A DNA stretch of 64,000 nt from Priapulus caudatus (taxonomy: Eukaryota > Priapulida > Priapulimorpha > Priapulimorphida > Priapulidae). Shown in pieces: positions 58,142 through 64,000 of this stretch. Each line of letters begins with the position of its first letter. The stretch's first letter is position 1. The translations under genes were made by a program, and so were the position numbers. Where the stretch lies: the NCBI RefSeq assembly GCF_000485595.1, contig NW_014577696.1, positions 110,991 to 174,990 on the forward strand, given 5' to 3'. Below the pieces are notes generated by a model. That model saw nothing but the letters and a program-made list of their open reading frames with translations, had not been told where the DNA came from and did no database searches.

Positions 58142-58875
58142 ACATTGATCGTTCAGTGACTTTGAAAAACATGTTATTGTGTGCTATTCAAGGATACATT
58201 ATGCAGTGATATTTAATTGTGTGATTTTTACAATTTCATGTTACCCTATGGGCATTGTAATATTTGTTACATTTGACCATGCACTATAGATTATGAATAA
58301 TTGCGCATATTACTATTATTTTTCATGTGATATTGCGCTTTAATTATATTAAATTGTGTATTGAAACGCTTGTTATTGTTGTTCTTAGAGGGTTATCAAC
58401 AAAACAAATAATTGTATACAAATAGCCCAGTGAGGCCTTCAAATCCTTTGAAATTCGACATCATTGTTTATGGTTTATTACTATATATATATTCATATAT
58501 ATCGTTCCATATGTCATATTTATTAATATGCCAAGATGCTTTGAAGTCTTTTGTAATTTTGGCACGGCACACGGAGCACGGCGGACACAACATGATGCCA
58601 ATAGTCCATTTGACCTAGGTTAAGGTGAGCCATAATGGCCCATTTTACCTTCAAAACATACAATACATGTAATAATTCTATGTCAAAATTGCAACGGATA
58701 ATAACATTTAATTGCAACATATATGTATGTAATTGTTACCAAACATTTTCCATACCCACTTTCATACTGTTCATGTAATAATATAAGGTAAAAATCAATG
58801 AAACATAAAATATAAACATAAAATAAGCACTGTCCAGTATCCATTTTAGTCACAGTTCACAGTTCACAGTTTACA
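58142..58875. other. interior of the Harbinger element between the two convergent ORFs
   Basis: AT-rich, non-coding. GTTCACAGTTCACAGTTTACA forms a small tandem near 58,855. On the minus strand AAATAAA at about 58,877 could be the ORF2 polyadenylation signal. Confidence 0.5.
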
Positions 58876-58877
58876 GT

Positions 58878-59705
58878 TTATTTCTGGCTGTTGTTGTTTC
58901 CATCCGGTTCCCGGCGCATTTGATCCACGAAGGAGTCAGTGAAACCCCCACTTAACGATCCCAAGTCATCGTTATCCCCTAGGGAAGTGGCACTTGTCCT
59001 GGGGACAGAACAGCTGGTGTTGGTGGGAGTTGACGCGTTCTGTGGTGTTTTCCTTGACCAAGGTTGTAAGGTTGTCAGTGTGGTCTCCGGTGCCATCCGA
59101 GCTCTGCGAATTCCACACTGAAGTCGACTGGACTGTGACCGCCCAGGACTGGGGAGGAGGCTACCACTGGGGGCACTCCTGGGTCTGGGAAGAGCCAGGT
59201 TGCGGGTTGCTGTATTGCTGCTGCTGTCCAGGGTCAGGCTGCCATTGCTGCTGCTGGGGAGGCTGAGCCTGGTACTGGGACTGGGCACCCATCTGGACAC
59301 GGTCGTTCATATCCACAAATTTGTAGAGTAGCTGACTGTGCTCCTGTTGGAACTGCCTCCACAGAGAGCTGTCGAGGTCCTCCATCACCGACTTTGCCCA
59401 GTCCCCATATGTTGACCTCTCGGTGGGACGCACTGTGGGTTTGATCAGGTCTATGATCTTCTCCTGCAGTTGCATCGACTGCCGCCCCCTTTCTTCCAGT
59501 GTGGTCAGGAGTCTCGCATCATCAGCAGTGGCCCTGGATGATGAGCGCTTGGGTGAAACGTCCAACACCACAGGCCTCTCCGTAGACTCAGGCCTGGAGG
59601 GAGCCGAAGTTGTCGTCATGGCTTGGATCTCATCATCAAGATCGTTCAAATCTCCGTCATCGTCATCGTCTGCAGGCCGTTGCGCAGCCAGCTTAGCCTT
59701 GATCT
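58878..59705 (-). pseudogene. Harbinger ORF2 (Myb/MADF-type accessory protein), 5'-truncated and frameshifted
   Basis: Reading minus, an acceptor (GTCTTTGCAG) precedes IKAKLAAQRPADDDDDGD... The following TYGDWAKSVMEDLDSSLWRQ, FQQEHSQLLYKFVDMNDRVQ and a Gln/Pro-rich tail have the usual layout of the C-terminal half of Harbinger accessory proteins, which bring the transposase to DNA. The frame stops at 59,161. A one-base shift near a G5 run (about 59,175) continues it to a Ser/Thr-rich end, ...GGFTDSFVDQMRREPDGNNN, stopping at 58,878. The DNA-binding exon(s), start codon and promoter are missing between 59,706 and 59,785. A start codon survives in the copy at 11,244. The family assignment rests partly on context. 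Confidence 0.65.
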
Positions 59706-59876
59706 GCAAAGACACAATGAGAAAGCAAGGTAAGTAAAAGGTAAGTACAAAGCAAGTACAACAGTGCATACAAGAAAAATGGGGCAACAAAAGCCCATAG
59801 ATCTCAATAGAAACGCCATAAGCGCTGCTGAAATCGCACTTTCATTAATAAAGAGTTCGCGCAGAAGGCCCCTGAC

Positions 59877-59937
59877 CTCCCCTCTCTCTCTGTCTCTCTC
59901 TGTCTCTCTCTCTCTGTCTCTCTCTCTCTCTCTTTCT

Positions 59938-59985
<48 letters not shown>
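59877..59985. repeat. (CT)n microsatellite
   Basis: TCTCTCTC runs with occasional TG or TTTC interruptions that pass directly into the GT tract. Confidence 0.95.
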
Positions 59986-60019
<34 letters not shown>

Positions 60020-60078
60020 GTGTGATGTGTGGTGTGTGTGTGCTGTGTGTGTGTGTGTGTGTGTGTGTGGTGTGCATG

Positions 60079-60130
<52 letters not shown>

Positions 60131-60573
60131 TGCTGTTGCGTTGTGCGTGTTTGCGTGTGCGTGTGGCTGTGCGTGTTGCGCGTGTGTCGGTGTGCGTGTT
60201 GGTGTGTGCGTGTTTGCGTGTTGCGCGGTTGCGTGGTGTGTATGTCTGTGGGTGTGCATATCTGTGGGTGTGCATTGTCTGTGGTGTGCGATGTCTTGTG
60301 GTGTGCATGTCTGTGGTGTGCATGTTGTGTGTTGTTGTTTTTGTTGTTGTTGTTTCGCGGCAGCAGACGTGTGTGGTGATGTGATGTGTGTGTGTGTGTG
60401 TGTGTGGTGTGTGTGTGTGTGTTTGTGTGAATGTGTGTGTGTGGGCCTGTGTGCGTGTGCGCGCGTGTGTGCGTGTGCGCGCGTGTGTGGCGTGCGGTTG
60501 TGTGCGTGTGTGCGTACGTGTGCGTGTGTGTTGTGTGTGTGTTGTGTTTGTGTGTGTTATGTGTGTGTGTTGT

Positions 60574-60606
<33 letters not shown>

Positions 60607-60788
60607 TGCGTGAGTGTGTGTGTGTGTGTGTTGTGTGGTGTGTGTGTGTGTGTGTGTGAGTGTGGTGTGTGGGCGTGTGTCGTGTGCGCGCGAGTGCCGT
60701 GGCGTGCGTTGTGTCGTGTGTTTGATGCGTCTCTGGTGTGTCTGTGTGTTTGTAGTGTGTGTGTTAATGTGTATGTGTGGTGTGTGGT

Positions 60789-60823
<35 letters not shown>

Positions 60824-60920
60824 TGTGTTGATTGTGTGTGAGTGTTGTTGGGTGTGGCGCGCGTGTGTGAGTGTGCGCGGCGTGTGTGCGTGCGTGCGTG
60901 TGTGTGTGTGCGTACGTGTT

Positions 60921-60961
<41 letters not shown>

Positions 60962-61443
60962 TGTGTCGTGTGTGGTGGTTATTGTGTGTGTGTGTGTGTT
61001 GTGTGTGTGTGTGTGTGTGTGTTGTGTGTGTGGATGTGATTGTGTGTGTGTGTGTGGTTGTGTGTGTCGGTGTGTGTTGTGTGGTGTGTATGTGTGGTGA
61101 TGGTGTGTGTGGTGTGTGTGTGTGTGGTTATGTGTGATTGTGTGTGGATTGACGATTAGTATGTGTGTGTGAATTGAGATCTGGTTGTGGGTGTGGTGTG
61201 TGTGTGTGTGTGTGTGTGTTGCGTGTTGCGTGTGGCGTGTGCGTGTGCCGTGTGCGTGCATTGCGTGTGCGTGTGGCGTGTGCGTGTGTGCAGTGTGTCG
61301 CGTGTTTGGCGTGTGTGCGTGTTGCGTGTTGGCGCGGTTGGGTGTGTGTATGTCATGTGGGTGTGTATGTGCCTGTGTGGTGTGGCATGTCTGTTGGTGG
61401 TAGCATGTTGTGTGTTTGGCGTGACGTCGTGTGGCGTGTGTGG

Positions 61444-61495
<52 letters not shown>

Positions 61496-62577
61496 TGGTG
61501 TGAGTGTGTGTCGTGTGTGTGTGTGGCGTTAGGCGTTGTAGTGTATGTCTGTGGGTGTGCAATGTGTTGTGGGTGTGCAGGTTGTGTGTTGGTGTTGTTG
61601 CGTGTGGTGGTGTGGGGGGGGTGCTGTAATGTGTGTTTGTGGGCGTGGCGTGCGATCGGTGGTGGGTGCGTGTGCGTGTGCGGGTGCGTGTGGCGTGTGC
61701 GTGTGCGTGTGAGTGTGCGTCTGTGGGCGTTGCTGTGTGTGTTCGTGTGTGTGTGTGTGTGGTGTCGCGCAGCGTGTGTGCGTGCGTTATGCGTGTGATG
61801 GGTGTGTGCGTACGTGTGGCGTAATGTGGTGTGCGTGTGTGTGTGTGTGTGTGTGCGTAGCGTGTCGTGTGCGTGTGTCGTGTGTGTGTGTGTTGTTTGT
61901 GTGTGTATGTGTGTGTGTGTGTGTATTGTGTGTGTGCCGTGCGTCGCGTGGCCGTGAGTGCGTCGTTCGTGCGTGTGCGTGTGCGTGTGCGTGTGCGTGT
62001 GCGTGTGCGTGTGCGTCTGGGCGTGTGTGTTGTGTGTGTGTGTGTGTGTGGTGTGCGCGCTGTGTGTGCGTGCGGTATGCGTGTGTGGCGTGTGTGCGTA
62101 CGTGTGCGTAGCATGTGCGTGTGCGTGTGTTGTGTTGTGTGTGTGTGCGTATGCTGTGCGTGTGGGGGGTGTGTTGTGATGTTTGTGTGTGTATGGTGTG
62201 TGTGTTTGTGTGTGTGGTGTTGTTGTGGGTGGTGTGTGCTGTGCGTGTGTGTGTGTGTGTATGTGTGGTTGGTGCGTGTGTGCGTGTGGCGCGCGATGCG
62301 CGTGCGTGCGTGTTGTGCGTGTTTTTATTGCTGATCCTGTGTGGTATTCTCTGTGTGTGTGTGTGTGTGTGTGTGTGGTGTGGTGTAATGTGTGTGTGTG
62401 TGTGTGTAATTGGTGTGTGTGTGTGTTGTGGCGTGTGCGCCGCGTGTGTGCGTGTGCGGGCGTGTGTGGGTGCGTGCGTGTGTGTGCGTAAAAAAAAAAA
62501 AATAAGCGGGGGGTTGGGTGCGCGCGGTGTGTGTGTGTGTGGGGGTGTTTGTGTGTGTGTGGTTGTTTGTGTGTGTG

Positions 62578-62619
<42 letters not shown>

Positions 62620-62659
62620 TATTGTGTGTGTGAGTGTGTTGATTGTGTGTGTGTGTGAT

Positions 62660-62695
<36 letters not shown>

Positions 62696-63219
62696 GATTT
62701 GTGTGTGTGTGTGTGTGTGGGTGTGTGGTGTTTGTGATTGTGTGTGGTGTGCGGTGGGGCCCCGGGGTTTGCCCGTTTGGGGGTGTGTGCGTACGTGGGT
62801 GGGTGTGTGTGTGCTGTGTGTGTGTGTGTGTGGGTGTGTGTGCGTGTTGCGTGTGCGTGTGGTGGTTGTGTGTGTGTGTGTGTGTGCTGTGTGTGTGTGT
62901 TGTGTGTGTGTGTGTGTGTGTGATTGGTGTGTGTGTGTGTGTGTTGTGTGTGTGTGTGATGTGGTGTGTGTGTGTGTGGTGTGTGGTGTGTGGCGTGTGC
63001 GTGTGCGTGTTGCGTGTGCGTGTGTGTGCGTGTGGCGCTGTTGCGGTGTTGGCGTGTGTGGTGTGTGCTGTTGCGTGTGTGCGCCGTTGCGTGGCGTGTG
63101 CGCGGTTGCGATGATGTGTATGTATGTGAGTGTGTATGGTCTGTGGGGTGCATGTCTATGGGTGTGCTGTCTGTGTGTGTTGGCGTGTGTGTGGGTGTCA
63201 TGGTTGGTGTTGTGTTGGT

Positions 63220-63250
<31 letters not shown>

Positions 63251-63659
63251 TGTGACGTGCGTTCGTGGCGTTCGTGCGTGGCGTGCGCGCGGTGCGTGTG
63301 CGTGTGCGTCTGTGCGTGTGTGTGTGTGTGTGTGCTTGTGTGCGTTGCGCGCAGTGTGTGCGTGTGCGCGCGTGTGTGCGTGTGCGCGCGTGTGTGCTGG
63401 AGCGCGTGTGTGCGTGCGTGAGTGTGCGTGGTGCGTGTGGTGAGTGTTTTTGTGTGTGGGTGTTTGTGTGTGTATGTGTGTGTGTGTTTTGTGTGTGTGA
63501 TGCGTGCGCTGTGTGTGTGCGTGTGTGTGTGTGTGTGTGGTGTGTGGGTGTGTGGTGTGGTGTATGTTGTGTGAGTATGTGTGGTGTGTGTGTGCGTGTG
63601 TGCGTGGCGCGCTGAGTGGCGGTGCGTGCGTGTGTGCGTGTTTTTGTGGCGTCTGTGTG

Positions 63660-63701
<42 letters not shown>

Positions 63702-63965
63702 TTGTGTGTGTGTGTGTGTGTGTGTGTTAATTGTTGTGTGTGGCGTGGCGCGGTGTGTCGTGTGTGGCCGGGGGTGTGTGTGTGTGTGATGTGCGTACGT
63801 GTGTGGCGCGTCTGTGTGTGTGTTGTGTGTGGCGCGTGTTTTGTGTGTGTGTGTGTGTGTGTGTGTGTTGTGTGGTGTGTGTGTGTGTGGTGTGGTGTGT
63901 GTGGTGTGTGTGATTGTGTGTGTGTGGTGTGGATTGTGTGTGTGTTGATTGTGTGTGTGTTGTGT

Positions 63966-64000
<35 letters not shown>
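59986..64000. repeat. very long GT-rich array with higher-order blocks
   Basis: Over 4 kb, to the window end, of (GT)n mixed with GTGCGTGTGGCG and TGTCTGTGGGTGTGC words. At least three blocks share an order (GTTGCG.. GCGCGGTTG.. TGTATGT(C).. CTGTGGGTGTGC): about 60,122-60,330, 61,225-61,420 and 63,040-63,200. Long open frames here (for example a 681-codon His/Thr frame on minus) are by-products of composition. A 12-A run sits at 62,490-62,501. Confidence 0.9.

Larger units (their letters stand above)
56103..59825 (+). mobile_element. PIF/Harbinger DNA transposon, transposase intact, right end lost
   Basis: The left end is TACCCCCGTCAGACCGGGG, preceded by TTA. Then come 350 bp shared with the derivative at 10,823-11,675, a subterminal motif array, a promoter, the transposase (+) and an opposing second ORF (-). 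The stretch 59,787-59,825 (CCCATAGATCTCAATAGAAA) is the complement of 11,018-11,050 in the derivative, so the element reaches at least here. The remaining end of about 190 bp, with the right TIR, is absent, and CT/GT microsatellite follows instead. The region that should hold the ORF2 promoter and first exon is also missing. Confidence 0.9.

Noticed and set aside
61156-63201. 681-codon minus-strand open frame (His/Thr-rich), and similar frames across 59.8-64 kb
   Set aside because: CA/GT repeat gives no stop codons; the 'protein' is only HTHT composition.

Overview
This is animal (metazoan) nuclear DNA: canonical GT-AG introns, one large multi-exon gene with a clear animal orthologue, and dense DNA-transposon and satellite sequence. 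The repeat types (PIF/Harbinger, hAT, TA- and TTAA-flanked MITEs, AGCTCA-hairpin repeats with CCGT tracts, a tRNA-like segment) look like those of an aquatic invertebrate. I cannot name the species. All coordinates and alignments were read by eye.

The only clearly functional host gene is a sorting nexin of the SNX9/SNX18/SNX33 type on the + strand, 17,311-53,004. It has 17 coding exons (544 codons by my reconstruction): an SH3 domain, a short proline-rich and acidic linker, a PX domain, then a yoke and BAR region. All exon phases agree.

The middle of that gene (about 25.2-41.9 kb) looks misassembled. The interval with exons 3 and 4 appears twice, once clean (31,768-36,0xx) and once with many one-base indels (25.24-29.7 kb). 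The interval with exon 5 appears clean (29.7-31.77 kb), again with indels (36.1-38.3 kb), and its last third a third time (39.0-40.1 kb). A 25-N gap lies between the last two. The simplest reading is unpolished long-read gap filling around a misplaced clean contig, so the real locus should be several kb shorter and hold each exon once.

Region by region. 0-9 kb: a possible minus-strand exon, a 0.9-kb long-TIR MITE, an element with an internal tandem array and a nested hAT insertion, an ACGC-rich low-complexity block, and largely unrecognised sequence. 9-17 kb: TTAA-flanked MITEs, an 853-bp Harbinger deletion derivative, and a decayed copy of an invertebrate-expanded, transposon-like protein family split by a 1.05-kb repeat. 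17-53 kb: the sorting nexin, with hAT, SINE-like and satellite sequence in its introns. 47.8-50.1 kb: a tandem pair of 733-bp repeats, one carrying an 807-bp TA-flanked element. 55.3-55.5 kb: a 222-bp MITE with near-perfect arms. 56.1-59.8 kb: a PIF/Harbinger element with an intact DDE transposase on + and a truncated accessory ORF on -. 59.9-64 kb: over 4 kb of CT then GT-rich microsatellite.

The most interesting biology is the Harbinger system. The long copy and the internal-deletion copy near 11 kb together suggest a two-gene element. Its two outward ends each carry arrays of a YAYGGNG motif, spaced at near-multiples of one helical turn, leading into a TATA box about 70 bp before each start codon.
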